Shown: one piece after another, positions 25,244-33,961 of the stretch
How positions within the stretch are numbered: the stretch's first letter is position 1
Layout: the number at the start of each line of letters is the position of its first letter
Source of the DNA: an uncultured Eubacteriales bacterium
GTDB taxonomy: Bacteria; Bacillota; Clostridia; Oscillospirales; Acutalibacteraceae
DNA: 40,116 bases
NCBI GenBank assembly: GCA_900315195.1
Contig: OMYD01000005.1
Coordinates: 1-40,116, forward strand
Direction: 5' to 3'
Translations under genes and position numbers: made by a program
Notes under the pieces: model-generated
What the model saw: the letters and a program-made list of their open reading frames with translations, nothing else
What the model was told of the DNA's origin: nothing
Database searches by the model: none

Positions 25244-25448
25244 TAGGGGCGCACCCATGTGTGCGCCTCAAAAACGCTTCTGTAAAAGCGCTTCACAACT
25301 CGCGGGCCGGGAACTATTCTCATAAATCAAATGTCTGATTCGCGTATTGGGTCAAGCGTCACGCTTGCGCGTATTGGGTCAAGCGTCATGCTTGCGCGTA
25401 TTGCTTTCGCTTGGTAACGGGCGCACACGCGGGTGCGCCCCTGCGAAT
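25244..25448. repeat. MITE-like element with GGGGCGCACCC terminal inverted repeats
   Basis: The left end TAGGGGCGCACCCATG (from 25244) and the right end GGGTGCGCCCCTGCGAAT (to 25448) are inverted relative to each other; each end is itself an imperfect palindrome. The 205-bp element contains 27-bp tandem units at 25341-25367 and 25368-25394 and a partial third to about 25414; each full unit carries CAAGCG-TCA-YGCTTG. No open frame of note. It fills most of the recX-rimO gap; 25449-25526 shows nothing I recognise. Confidence 0.75.
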
Positions 25449-25526
25449 GAAATCAAAAAGTTCGATAAATAATTCGTATTTGGCGTATTATCAGGGCGTT
25501 TTCAAGCAGATAGTTGTGCAGGCGGC

Positions 25527-25551
25527 ATGAATTGATTTGCCGTGCAAATCA
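25527..25551. repeat. hairpin-linker unit abutting the recX stop codon
   Basis: TGATTTGC-CGT-GCAAATCA (25533-25551) directly follows the recX TAA on the minus strand and is followed by the AATTCAT linker. It has the same stem as the hairpin at 19068-19086 with a different loop. Confidence 0.8.
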
Positions 25552-26151
25552 TTACTCTTCATATTCATACAGCACCGCTTTTATGTCATCCCAGCCGTAG
25601 CCAAGCCTTTGAAGGGCGGCGACGGCGCGGCGCTTTATTTTTTCGTCCTGAATATTTTTGTACTTTTTTTCAATTATTTCGCGGATGTTCTCGCGGTAAT
25701 CAACGTCAATTTCATCGAGCACCGCCTCGGCGGTTTCCTTGTCGATACCCTTGCGGCTCAGCTCAAACAGGGCGGTGCGCTTGGTCATCTTCTTTTGAAT
25801 CAGTAGCTTGCGCGCGTACTGCCTTGCGAATTCCTCGTCGTTGACAAGCCCAAGCTCCTCCATTCGCTCAACAGCCTTTTCGGCGGAATCATTGTCGCAG
25901 GTGCGCCTTATTTTATCCGTGAGCTCCTTTTTGGAGTGGCTTCGATATGAAATGAGCCACAGGGCTTTTTCCTTAGCCCTGCGCTCATTACTAAGTTCTA
26001 TTATTTCCTTTAAGTCCTCGTCGTCAATCTCCCTGCCGACGTCAAAGCGGTTTTCAATCAGGGTTTGAGTGTCGAGGTTCATAACAAATTCGCCGTCCAG
26101 ATATAAAGCGCTCATCGCCTTGCGCCTTGGCTCAATTGCGGTAATCAGCAT
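25552..26151 (-). CDS. recX: RecX regulatory protein
   Basis: Binds RecA filaments and limits RecA activity (family knowledge). 199 aa, all-helical, made of three-helix repeats: ALWLISYRSHSKKELTDKI, then VERMEELGLVNDEEFARQYA and LSRKGIDKETAEAVLDEID, ending in LQRLGYGWDDIKAVL. ATG overlaps the recA stop codon (TAATG), so translation is coupled. It is followed at once by a hairpin-linker unit. Confidence 0.94.
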   Translation of the reverse strand: MLITAIEPRRKAMSALYLDGEFVMNLDTQTLIENRFDVGREIDDEDLKEIIELSNERRAKEKALWLISYRSHSKKELTDKIRRTCDNDSAEKAVERMEELGLVNDEEFARQYARKLLIQKKMTKRTALFELSRKGIDKETAEAVLDEIDVDYRENIREIIEKKYKNIQDEKIKRRAVAALQRLGYGWDDIKAVLYEYEE

Positions 26152-27254
26152 TATTCGTCAACCAAAACGTCGATTTTGGCGGAAGCTTTCTTGTCAGCGG
26201 CGGGAGCTTCCTTGGCGGGAGCCGTCTCGGTCACCTTCGCTTTGGGGGCGGGACGCTTGCGGTCGTAGAGCTTGTCGATGTTCTCCCACAGCTTTGTTTC
26301 AATCTCCTTGGCAAGCTCGGTGTCGGTTTTAAGCAGCTCCTTGACCTTGTCGCGGCCCTGTCCCAGGCGCTGACCGTTGTAGCTGAACCACGCGCCCGCC
26401 TTCTGAACGATTTCAGCCTTTACGGAGAGGTCGAGCAGCTCGCCCTCGCGTGAGATGCCCTCGCCGTACATAATGTCAAACTCTGCCTCGCGGAAGGGAG
26501 GAGCGATTTTATTCTTAACGACCTTGCAGCGGGTGTGCGAGCCGACCATTTCGCCCGCGACCTTGAGGGTTTCGACTCTTCTGATGTCAATACGAACCGA
26601 GCTGTAGAATTTAAGCGCGCGGCCGCCTGTTGTAACCTCGGGGTTGCCGTAAACAACGCCGACCTTTTCACGCAGCTGGTTGATAAAGATAGCTACGCAG
26701 TTGCTCTTGTTGATTGCGCCGGCGAGCTTTCTTAAAGCCTGCGACATAAGTCTTGCGTGCAGACCTACGTGGCTGTCGCCCATTTCGCCCTCGATTTCAG
26801 CCTTGGGAACAAGCGCCGCTACCGAGTCGATTACGATAACATCAATAGCGCCGCTGCGGATAAGCGCCTCGGCAATTTCAAGCGCGTCCTCGCCGGTGTC
26901 GGGCTGAGCCACGAGAAGCGAGTCAACGTCAACGCCGAGAGCCTCGGCGTAGGTGGGGTCGAGCGCGTGCTCAACGTCGATAAAAGCAACGTTGCCGCCG
27001 TTTTTCTGACCCTCGGCGATGCAGTGGAGTGACAGCGTGGTCTTACCCGAGGACTCGGGTCCGTAAATCTCAACAATACGGCCTCTGGGAAGTCCGCCGA
27101 TACCGAGCGCGATGTCGAGTGACAGCGAGCCTGTTGAAATATGCTCAACAGCCATGTGCTTGTTTTCGCCCAGACGCATTACAGCGCCCTTGCCGAACTG
27201 CTTTTCAATCTGTGAAATGGCGGTTTCCAACGCCTTGTTCTTATCTACTGCCAT
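26151..27254 (-). CDS. recA: recombinase RecA
   Basis: DNA strand-exchange protein and SOS co-protease. 367 aa. Walker A GPESSGKT (residues 65-72), Walker B region [10 protein letters not shown], the L1/L2 loops [18 protein letters not shown] and [20 protein letters not shown], and an Ala/Lys-rich tail ending in acidic DVLVDE. ATG with GGAGGT. It has its own promoter in the 164-bp gap after prmC; the leader has a TGCTCT-TT-AGAGCA hairpin (27305-27318). Confidence 0.98.
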   Translation of the reverse strand: MAVDKNKALETAISQIEKQFGKGAVMRLGENKHMAVEHISTGSLSLDIALGIGGLPRGRIVEIYGPESSGKTTLSLHCIAEGQKNGGNVAFIDVEHALDPTYAEALGVDVDSLLVAQPDTGEDALEIAEALIRSGAIDVIVIDSVAALVPKAEIEGEMGDSHVGLHARLMSQALRKLAGAINKSNCVAIFINQLREKVGVVYGNPEVTTGGRALKFYSSVRIDIRRVETLKVAGEMVGSHTRCKVVKNKIAPPFREAEFDIMYGEGISREGELLDLSVKAEIVQKAGAWFSYNGQRLGQGRDKVKELLKTDTELAKEIETKLWENIDKLYDRKRPAPKAKVTETAPAKEAPAADKKASAKIDVLVDE

Positions 27255-27323
27255 GATGTACCTCCGTTTGATAATTCCTGTCTTTTCTTATATCTTTTCT
27301 GAATTGCTCTTTAGAGCAGTATT

Positions 27324-27352
27324 ATTATAAATTATGTCAGGCAAAAAAACAA
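27324..27352 (-). promoter_or_regulatory. recA promoter
   Basis: TTGTTT (27347-27352), 17-bp spacer, TATAAT (27324-27329) on the minus strand. A partial match to the Firmicutes LexA box (CGAAC-N4-TTTC, 27373-27385) lies 20 bp upstream; with one half-site imperfect it is only suggestive. Confidence 0.7.
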
Positions 27353-27418
27353 TATTTTTCCGCCAAATCATACGAACAAACTTTCTAAAAATAATTTGGT
27401 GTCCCGTTTATAGCCCAG

Positions 27419-28258
27419 CTAATTGCGAATTCCGATAATCGCGCGCTCGCAGCCGCCGAAGTCAAGCTCGGTGCGGATTCCTTGAAAGCCATTTTGCTTC
27501 ATAAGCTCCGCTACATGTTCAGCCTGATTCTCTCCAAGCTCAAAAACAAGCGCGCCGCCCGGTTTAAGCTTGCGGCTCCAGCCGAGGATAATCGCCTTGT
27601 AAAAGTCAAAGCCGCTTTCGCCGCCGTCAAGCGCCATTTTCGGCTCAAACTGTACCTCGGGCTGCAATCCTCTCAAGTCGCTTTTCTTTATATAGGGAGG
27701 GTTCGACACAATTAAATCAAGGCTGTTGTCAGGGAACTCACCGTGGCATGAAAGAATATCGTTTTTAATTGCCGTAACCTTTGACTTGTTCAAACTAATA
27801 TTCTTTTCCAGAAAATAAAATGCCTTGTCACTAAGCTCAATTGCCGTTAAATCAGCGTTGCCGAGCTTTTCAAGAGCTATCGCAATAGCGCCGCTGCCCG
27901 AGCACAGGTCAACCGCCTTTGCGCCGCTTTTGCCCTTGAGATACTCAAGGCAAAGCCCCACGCAGACCTCGGTGTCGTCGCGCGGTATCAGCACGCCATC
28001 GCCGACGAATAGGGGAAGGCCCATAAAGCTCCACTTTCCGAGAATATACTGCAGGGGATAGCGCGTCAATCTTTTTTTTGTAAAGGAATTAATCCTTTGC
28101 TTATGTTCATCTGAAACAGGCTTGTCTCCGTGTGCGATAAGCGCGGCGCGGCCGAAGCCCGTAACGGCTTCGATAATGCACTGAGCCTCAAAATCGGCGT
28201 TTTCAATACCGCCGTTTCGCAGCTTTTCGCGGCAGCTGCGGAAAACGTCCTTTAACAT
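27419..28258 (-). CDS. prmC: peptide chain release factor N5-glutamine methyltransferase
   Basis: Methylates the GGQ glutamine of release factors. 279 aa: an N-terminal helical domain, then a Rossmann methyltransferase with VDLCSGSGAIAIAL (SAM site) and NPPY (186-189) for the glutamine. YILGKWSFMGLPLFV and LIPRDDTE are family motifs, with Asp where Pro is usual (IPRPDTE). It overlaps the DUF1385 gene by 7 nt; the pair is conserved in many Firmicutes. Confidence 0.96.
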   Translation of the reverse strand: MLKDVFRSCREKLRNGGIENADFEAQCIIEAVTGFGRAALIAHGDKPVSDEHKQRINSFTKKRLTRYPLQYILGKWSFMGLPLFVGDGVLIPRDDTEVCVGLCLEYLKGKSGAKAVDLCSGSGAIAIALEKLGNADLTAIELSDKAFYFLEKNISLNKSKVTAIKNDILSCHGEFPDNSLDLIVSNPPYIKKSDLRGLQPEVQFEPKMALDGGESGFDFYKAIILGWSRKLKPGGALVFELGENQAEHVAELMKQNGFQGIRTELDFGGCERAIIGIRN

Positions 28259-29229
28259 CCGCAGTTAACTATATCGGAGCCGTCCTCGGGGATAACGGCC
28301 TTGATAGCCTCAATAGCGACCTCGATCATGTCGTCGTCGGGCTCCTTGGTGGTGATGCGCTGCGCCCAAAGACCGGGGGCTGCGATAATGCGCGTAAAGG
28401 TGTTGTCGTGGCGTCCGCAGAGCTTAATAAGCTCGTAGCCGATTCCGCAGGTAAGGGGGATCAGCGCGATTTTTATAATCGGTCGCCAGAAGCCGAGGAA
28501 GGTCGGAACGAAAAGACCGATCGCTATGCCGAGAATAAGCATAATTACCAAAAAGCTTGTGCCGCAGCGCGGATGAAAGCGGATTTGCTTTTTGACGTTT
28601 TCTACGGTAAGCTCCTCTTCATTTTCGTAACAGAAGATTGTTTTGTGCTCGGCTCCGTGATACATAAACACGCGTTTCATGTCGCGGGTCTGTGAGACGA
28701 TCACTATGTAAAGCAAAAAGAGAACGATTTTAAGCACGCCCTCAAATACCGACTGCCAGAAGGTTACAGCCTCGCTGCCTGTCTGAAGGGCGGGTATAAA
28801 GTGCTTGAGCAGCTCAAAAAGACCCCACGGCAGGAAGAAGAACAAACCGACCGCCAGCGCTACTCCGAGGATAGTTGAAAAAACCATAAGCACCTTCATC
28901 AGCTTGTCGCCGAACTTTTCGTCGAGCCATTTTTCAAACTTGGACGGCTCCTCCTCGATTTCGGCGGACTCAACAGCCTTGTCGGCAGAGAGCATAAGCG
29001 ACTTGTAGCTTAGCCTCATCGAGTCAATCAGCCCCGCGATTCCCCTGAAAAACGGAAGCTTAAACAGCTTTACCTTTTCGGGGATAGTGGTGATGTGAAT
29101 ATCCTCGCTGTAGATTTCATCCTTGCCCGTGCGCACGCAAACCGTGCTCTTTTTGGGGCCTCTCATCATAATGCCCTCAATCAGCGCGCTTCCGCCGATT
29201 GAAGTGATTTTCTTTGTTTTTTTAGACAT
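28252..29229 (-). CDS. DUF1385 (YqhQ-like) membrane protein
   Basis: 325 aa. Begins with IGGSALIEGIMMRGP, the DUF1385 hallmark, and has PFFRGIAGLIDSMRLSYKSL, about five membrane helices (from about residue 112), and MYHGAEHKTIFCYE with RFHPRCGTSFLV (conserved His, Glu and Cys that could bind metal). ATG with AGAAGGA. It lies 29 bp after the histidine kinase gene and overlaps prmC. Function unknown in the family. Confidence 0.93.
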   Translation of the reverse strand: MSKKTKKITSIGGSALIEGIMMRGPKKSTVCVRTGKDEIYSEDIHITTIPEKVKLFKLPFFRGIAGLIDSMRLSYKSLMLSADKAVESAEIEEEPSKFEKWLDEKFGDKLMKVLMVFSTILGVALAVGLFFFLPWGLFELLKHFIPALQTGSEAVTFWQSVFEGVLKIVLFLLYIVIVSQTRDMKRVFMYHGAEHKTIFCYENEEELTVENVKKQIRFHPRCGTSFLVIMLILGIAIGLFVPTFLGFWRPIIKIALIPLTCGIGYELIKLCGRHDNTFTRIIAAPGLWAQRITTKEPDDDMIEVAIEAIKAVIPEDGSDIVNCGC

Positions 29230-29258
29230 GTTTATTTTTCCTTCTATATGATTATTGA

Positions 29259-30725
29259 TTACAATTTTACCGTTTCGGGCGTATCGTTTTCCTCGCCCTC
29301 TTTATAAACGGGGAAGGTGAGGGTAACGGTGGTTCCAACGCCCTCGCCGCTTTCGATATCAAGCTTGCCGTTGTGAAGGTTCATTATTTCGTCGGCAACG
29401 GCAAGACCTATGCCCGAGCCGCCTACGGTCTGATTGGCTTTGTAAAACTTTTCTTTAACCTTTGGCAGGTCCTCGGCGGGAATACCGCAGCCCGAGTCGG
29501 TGACTACGATCTTTATAATATCGGGTTCGTCCTTTGAGTAAAGAACCTGAGCGGCAACAACGCCGCCCTTGGGGGTGTATTTAAGAGCGTTGTCAAGAAT
29601 ATTGAGAAATACCTGGCGCAGACGGTTGCGGTCGCCGTAAATAGGCGGATATACAACGTCAAGGTCGTCGTAGAGCAGGTGGATTCCCTCCTCAACGGCG
29701 CGTTCCTTGAGCATGTAAACCGTTTCGTCAAATTCCGCGAGAATGTCGATTTTTTCCTTCATCAGCACCATTCTGCCGCTCTGGATTCTTCCGAAGTCCA
29801 AAAGCTCCTCAACGATACCCGTCAGGCGTGTGCTCTCTTTAATGATTACTCCCATGCCGCGGTCAAAGGTGCGGCGGTCAAGCGTTCCGCGCTCGCTTAA
29901 CTGCATTGTTTCCGCCCAGCCCTTAATGGCGGTAAGCGGAGTTCTCAGCTCGTGCGAAACACGCGAGATAAAGTCGTTTTTCATCTGCTCGGTGGTCTGC
30001 AAGTCCTTGGCCATGTCGCTTACGGCGTCGCACAAATCACCGATTTCATCATTGTATTTATGCTCGATTTTCTCCGATGCCGAAAAGTCGCCCTGAGCGA
30101 TTTGCGCCGCGGCGTCGGACAGCCTGCGGATAGGCTTTACAATTGAGCGGATAAACGCGAGTCCCGAGAAAATTACCATTGCGGTAACGCCCAGCCCCAC
30201 GGCGATAATAATAGCGCTGAAAAGCAGGGTGCGGCTGTGCGCGGGCTCCATTGAAACAATGTAGCGCAGCGCCCCGATAACGTTGTCGTTTTCGTCGCAG
30301 ATAATTCTGGTTTCACACATGGCGCGCTCACCCGAAAGCAGCTTGCCGTTCCAGAAGGCGTAGCCCGAGGCGGATTGCTTTGCCTCGTCAAAGTCAGTCA
30401 TTTTTTCATCTTCCGACGGAATAAAGCCCGTTGATGTAAGCACAACGCGGCCCGAGGTGTTGAGCACCATAACGCCCATCTGCTCTTTTTTGTCAAAGTT
30501 TTCTATGTAGTCGCGCGCGAGTGAGGTGAAGTCGGTTGGGTTGTCCGCCTTGAAGCCCGAGAATACCATGCTCAGCTCGTTTGAGGCGGAGTGCAGATCC
30601 TGCTCTACGCGGGACTGGAAAAGATAGGAAATCGAAAAAATAAGGATGACAACAATCAGGATGATAATGGAAAGTATAACGCTGAGAGTGTTTATCATCC
30701 AGCGCTTGGTTATTCCCTTTACCAT
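29259..30725 (-). CDS. two-component sensor histidine kinase
   Basis: 488 aa. Membrane helices at about residues 11-36 and 167-192 flank an extracellular sensor domain (about 37-166, PAS/Cache-like, with GVMVLNTSGRVVLTSTG). A HAMP linker (about 193-245) leads to the HisKA domain with phospho-acceptor His258 in SRVSHELRTPL, then the ATPase domain with NILDNALKYTPKG (N box), DSGCGIP (G1) and GGSGIGLAV (G2). It is complete. The partner is the response regulator at 31122-31829, 396 bp upstream. ATG with AAGGGGTG. Confidence 0.95.
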   Translation of the reverse strand: MVKGITKRWMINTLSVILSIIILIVVILIFSISYLFQSRVEQDLHSASNELSMVFSGFKADNPTDFTSLARDYIENFDKKEQMGVMVLNTSGRVVLTSTGFIPSEDEKMTDFDEAKQSASGYAFWNGKLLSGERAMCETRIICDENDNVIGALRYIVSMEPAHSRTLLFSAIIIAVGLGVTAMVIFSGLAFIRSIVKPIRRLSDAAAQIAQGDFSASEKIEHKYNDEIGDLCDAVSDMAKDLQTTEQMKNDFISRVSHELRTPLTAIKGWAETMQLSERGTLDRRTFDRGMGVIIKESTRLTGIVEELLDFGRIQSGRMVLMKEKIDILAEFDETVYMLKERAVEEGIHLLYDDLDVVYPPIYGDRNRLRQVFLNILDNALKYTPKGGVVAAQVLYSKDEPDIIKIVVTDSGCGIPAEDLPKVKEKFYKANQTVGGSGIGLAVADEIMNLHNGKLDIESGEGVGTTVTLTFPVYKEGEENDTPETVKL

Positions 30726-30734
30726 GTTGTCACC

Positions 30735-30822
30735 CCTTTTTTACAGTGATTAGTGAATAGTGAATAATTTCGGTCGTGAAGACGGATAGGTTTTACCGTA
30801 AAGTTTATTGCCCGACCGGATT
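30735..30822. repeat. compound repeat, second copy (TAGTGA run and CGGTCG element)
   Basis: Tandem TTAGTGAA/TAGTGAAT words (30739-30762) followed by an element from TTTCGGTCGTG to CGACCG (30769-30820). It has the same order and orientation as at 9408-9499. Confidence 0.7.
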
Positions 30823-30868
30823 TATAATGCATGTGTATCTGTTAGATACGCAGCCGCATACGCCTGAA

Positions 30869-31121
30869 GGCTCATTTTATAAAGGAGCTGTCAGCGAAGC
30901 TGACTGAGGATTTCCAAACCGCGCTGTCCTATTGCACCGATTTTACTTGATGTACACCACACAGCGAGTGAATCGAAATATGTTTTAATTAGAAGATAGT
31001 ACCTGCTGTTAAATCCTCCGTCACGGCATAAATGCCGTGCCACCTCCTTTATAAAAGAAGGAGGCTTTTGGCTGCAGAAACGATGATGATATATTAATTC
31101 CGCATTCCTAATTCCGAATTA
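30869..31121. repeat. MITE-like palindromic element, copy B (inverted), with AATTCCGCATT tail
   Basis: 30869-31065 is the reverse-complement version of the element at 9539-9655: AAGGAGCTGTCAGC at the left, TCACGGCATAAATGCCGTG and AAGGAGGC at the right. A unique centre of about 110 bp separates the two conserved ends. The tail (31094-31121, AATTCCGCATTCC then ATTCCGAATTA) runs into the response regulator stop codon. This fills the gap between the regulator and kinase genes. Confidence 0.78.
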
Positions 31122-31829
31122 TCACTCGCCCGAGTCCCACTTATAGCCGAGTCCCCATACGGTGATGATGTGTTTGGGGTTAGAGGGCTCGTCCTCAACC
31201 TTCATTCTAAGGCGGCGGATATTAACGTCAACGATCTTGTCCTCGCCGACATAGGCGTCGCCCCAAACGTGGTTGAGAATGTCGATTCTGTCGAGCGCGG
31301 TTCCGGGGTTTGAGAAGAAATACTCCATGATCTGGAACTCAACCTGAGTGAGCTCAATCATCTTGCTGCCCTTCATAAGGGCGCGGTTTCTGAGGTTGAG
31401 GGTAAAGTCGCCCGACTTTAGCTCCTCTTTAAAGTTATTCTCCGCGCGTGACTGAGCCAGAGCTACACGGCGGTAGAGCGAATCTACACGCGCCAGAAGC
31501 TCGCTGGGGGAGAAGGGTTTTGCCACATAGTCGTCCGCTCCGAGCATGAGTCCGGTAACCTTGTCCATTTCCTGGGTTTTGGCGGAGAGCATGATGATTC
31601 CGATACCGCCGTTGCGGTTTCTGAGCTCCTTGCAAACCTGAAAGCCGTCGATGCCGGGCATCATAACATCGAGAATGGCAATGTCAAAATCGCCGTTGTT
31701 GTCATCGTACTTTTTAAGCGCGGTTTCGCCGCAGTCCGCCTCAACAACGTCATAACCCGCGCGAGTCAGGTTAATGACCACAAAATCACGGATGGCGGAT
31801 TCGTCTTCGCAAACAAGAATTTTTTTCAT
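31122..31829 (-). CDS. OmpR/PhoB-family response regulator
   Basis: 235 aa. Receiver domain with CEDE (acidic pocket), phospho-acceptor Asp54 in ILDVMMPG, the conserved Ser and Lys in MLSAK, and KPFSPSELLAR. The C-terminal winged helix has ELTQVEFQIMEYF, VWGDAYVGEDKIVDVNIRRLR and the terminal hairpin ITVWGLGYKW. It is probably co-transcribed with trmB and the lipoprotein gene upstream (41-bp gap). It is paired with the kinase at 29259-30725. Targets are unknown. Confidence 0.96.
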   Translation of the reverse strand: MKKILVCEDESAIRDFVVINLTRAGYDVVEADCGETALKKYDDNNGDFDIAILDVMMPGIDGFQVCKELRNRNGGIGIIMLSAKTQEMDKVTGLMLGADDYVAKPFSPSELLARVDSLYRRVALAQSRAENNFKEELKSGDFTLNLRNRALMKGSKMIELTQVEFQIMEYFFSNPGTALDRIDILNHVWGDAYVGEDKIVDVNIRRLRMKVEDEPSNPKHIITVWGLGYKWDSGE

Positions 31830-31870
31830 TTCAAAACCTCCGTTTGAATTTATGTTTATTGTAATCAGTA

Positions 31871-33223
31871 TTATTTACTGTTTCCGGTCAATGTTTTGTC
31901 AAGCAGGGAAAACGCGGTTTTTATCTGGTCGTTTTCCATTGCCATCTCGCTTTCGGGGCTGTGGTTGATAAAGGTGTAGGCGTAGCGGTTGTCCTTGTAA
32001 ATAAGGGTGTACTTGCCGCTGCCAAGCCCCTTGTCCCAGTCCGCAACCTTGAAAACCCTTATTTCAAAAAAGGTTTCGCCGACTTTTTTGTCAGCCCACT
32101 CGCAAACGCGCATTTCGTCGCCGCTTTCATTAAGCAGAGCGGTAAAGCTGCCCTGTTCCCATGTCTCGGGAATTCTGATTGTATAGGCGTAATTGTAATT
32201 TGCCACGGTGCGCTGTACCGGAACAAGCTCCTCGTGCTCAAGGCTGAAATTGTTCCAGATAACCTGATCGGCAGCGGTAAACTCGCCGCTCGATTTGTTG
32301 TAGGGCAGGGTGGAAACGGTGGGGATCTCATATTTCAGATCGTTGCCGATATCAGCCGAAAGAATTGAGCTTACGCGCTGAGTGGGGTTTACTTTTTTTT
32401 CTTTGTACAGAGGATTCTCAAGCGCCTTTTTGGTTTTGTTGTAGTATACAACCTGGGTGTTGAGCTCGCCGCCTGACAGCGTGCCGTCAATAACAAGTCC
32501 CTTTACTCCGTCTCCAAGCTCGGTCTGAGTCATGTTTTGGTAGCTTACAACGTTGGGGTCCATTGAGGCTGCGGCTTTTGTGACAAGGGCTCCCCGGCTT
32601 GAGTTATAGGCAAGCATTGTAGCCTTCGCCTCGTTTTCGGTGGTGAAAAGCGAGAGGGTGATTATATTGCTTTTGCCGCTGCCGTCGAAGTTCCCGCAGT
32701 AAAAGGCTGAGTAATTCTGCCCCGAGTCAACGGCGTTTGTCTTTCCGTTTTCGTAGGAGTAAACGGATAGGAAGTTGACGTTTGAAGTGTATGTAGCGTA
32801 GCCCACGACAATCTCCTGCGAGTCGTTTTCGTTTATGTCGGCAAAGTCAACGCAGTCCACGTCGGCTGTTTCGGTAACAAAATCGCCCGTAACCTCCCAG
32901 TCGCCGTCGATGTCGCACATCATCAGCATATGTACGCCCGCAGCGCTGTCCTTTTCACGGAAGAAAGCGATTGCCTCGCTGACGTTGTCGCCGTTGATGT
33001 CGCGCATGATGATGGCGCTTCGGTAGTTACCGCTTTTTGGGTATTTAAGCGTGTATCCGTTGGGCGCGGTTTTCGATATCAATGCCTCGATCTCGGCCTC
33101 GTCGCCCATTGTCTTGGGAGGGCGCAGCAGATCCTCTTTGCCGATGTCGGTAATGCTGCAGCCTGCGGTAAGGCAAAGCAAAGCCGCGCCGAGCGCCGCT
33201 GCCGCAACCGATTTCAGTTTCAT
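31871..33223 (-). CDS. lipoprotein with VCBS/FG-GAP-like repeats, unknown function
   Basis: 450 aa. A lipoprotein signal (MKLKSVAAAAL, box LTAGC, Cys22) leads to an extracellular domain with repeated calcium-type loops: MRDINGDNVSEAIAFF, MCDIDGDWEVTGDF, FADINENDSQEIVVG and YCGNFDGSGKSNI, the pattern of VCBS/FG-GAP beta-propellers. The C-terminal third differs. The open frame extends upstream, but the ATG at 33223 with GGAGGG is the start. It lies 22 bp after trmB and 41 bp before the response regulator gene, so it may work with that two-component system (inference). Confidence 0.85.
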   Translation of the reverse strand: MKLKSVAAAALGAALLCLTAGCSITDIGKEDLLRPPKTMGDEAEIEALISKTAPNGYTLKYPKSGNYRSAIIMRDINGDNVSEAIAFFREKDSAAGVHMLMMCDIDGDWEVTGDFVTETADVDCVDFADINENDSQEIVVGYATYTSNVNFLSVYSYENGKTNAVDSGQNYSAFYCGNFDGSGKSNIITLSLFTTENEAKATMLAYNSSRGALVTKAAASMDPNVVSYQNMTQTELGDGVKGLVIDGTLSGGELNTQVVYYNKTKKALENPLYKEKKVNPTQRVSSILSADIGNDLKYEIPTVSTLPYNKSSGEFTAADQVIWNNFSLEHEELVPVQRTVANYNYAYTIRIPETWEQGSFTALLNESGDEMRVCEWADKKVGETFFEIRVFKVADWDKGLGSGKYTLIYKDNRYAYTFINHSPESEMAMENDQIKTAFSLLDKTLTGNSK

Positions 33224-33245
33224 CCGCGTTCCCTCCTGTTGTTGA

Positions 33246-33914
33246 TCAAATATGCTGCTTAGCAATCAAAAATTTAATGGTTTTGCCTTCCTCGGTAAAC
33301 ATCCGCTCGTGCTCGGTGACAATGTTTTCGGTAAAGTCACTTTGGTGCAGATCGCGGGTGAGGTAGGTTATATCATAGCCGCTTTGGGCAAAGTACTCAA
33401 GGCTTTCCTCAAACAGCTCGTCGTCGTCGGTTTTAAAGCGGATTTCCGCCTCGGGCAGCAAAAAGCTCTTGTACATCTCAAGCTTTTTGTAGTATGTAAG
33501 GCGGCGCTTTTTGTGCTTGGGGCGCGGCCACGGGTTGCAGAAGTTGATGAACAATCGCTCAATTCTGTCCTCTGGCTTAATGACCCTGTCAAGCTGCTCA
33601 ACATTGTAGTTGACAAGCAGCAGGTTGTCGATTTCATCGGCGGATTTGCCCGCCTCCTCAAAAAGCTTTACTATGGTGCGCCTGCCTACGCCCAGCATGT
33701 CGATTTTTATGTCGAGCGCGATAATATTGATTTCAGGGTGGAGCAGAGCGAATTGCCCCGCGAAGCCGCCCTTGCCGCAGCCGATTTCAAGCACAAGCGG
33801 CTGCTCCTTTTTAAATGCCGATTTCCAATTGCCCGCGTGCTCCTCGGGGTTCTTTACAAAAAAGTCGCAAACGCTCAGCTCGGGCTCGGCCCATTTCTTT
33901 TTTCTGATTCTCAT
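33246..33914 (-). CDS. trmB: tRNA (guanine-N7-)-methyltransferase
   Basis: Makes m7G46 in tRNA. 222 aa. SAM site VLEIGCGKGGF, the FINFCNPWPRPKHKKRRL segment (TrmB signature, normally FPDPWPKxRHxKRR) and FKTDDDELFEESL. Here NPWPRPKHKKRR keeps the basic catalytic stretch. ATG with GCGAGGA. First gene of a unit with the lipoprotein and response regulator genes under the promoter at 33962-33990. Confidence 0.95.
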   Translation of the reverse strand: MRIRKKKWAEPELSVCDFFVKNPEEHAGNWKSAFKKEQPLVLEIGCGKGGFAGQFALLHPEINIIALDIKIDMLGVGRRTIVKLFEEAGKSADEIDNLLLVNYNVEQLDRVIKPEDRIERLFINFCNPWPRPKHKKRRLTYYKKLEMYKSFLLPEAEIRFKTDDDELFEESLEYFAQSGYDITYLTRDLHQSDFTENIVTEHERMFTEEGKTIKFLIAKQHI

Positions 33915-33961
33915 ATATCCTCGCTATTATTCTTCGCTAATTATTAAAAACATCTCATATC

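Noticed and set aside
25216..25526. tRNA gene or small RNA in the recX-rimO gap
   Set aside because: No cloverleaf or promoter was found; the hairpins belong to repeat elements.
27373..27385. LexA (SOS) box upstream of recA
   Set aside because: One half-site fits CGAAC but the other is TTTC rather than GTTC; kept only as a note in the promoter entry.
33252..33947. 231-codon plus-strand open frame opposite trmB
   Set aside because: Antisense shadow of a clear trmB gene; no ribosome site and no protein-like motifs.
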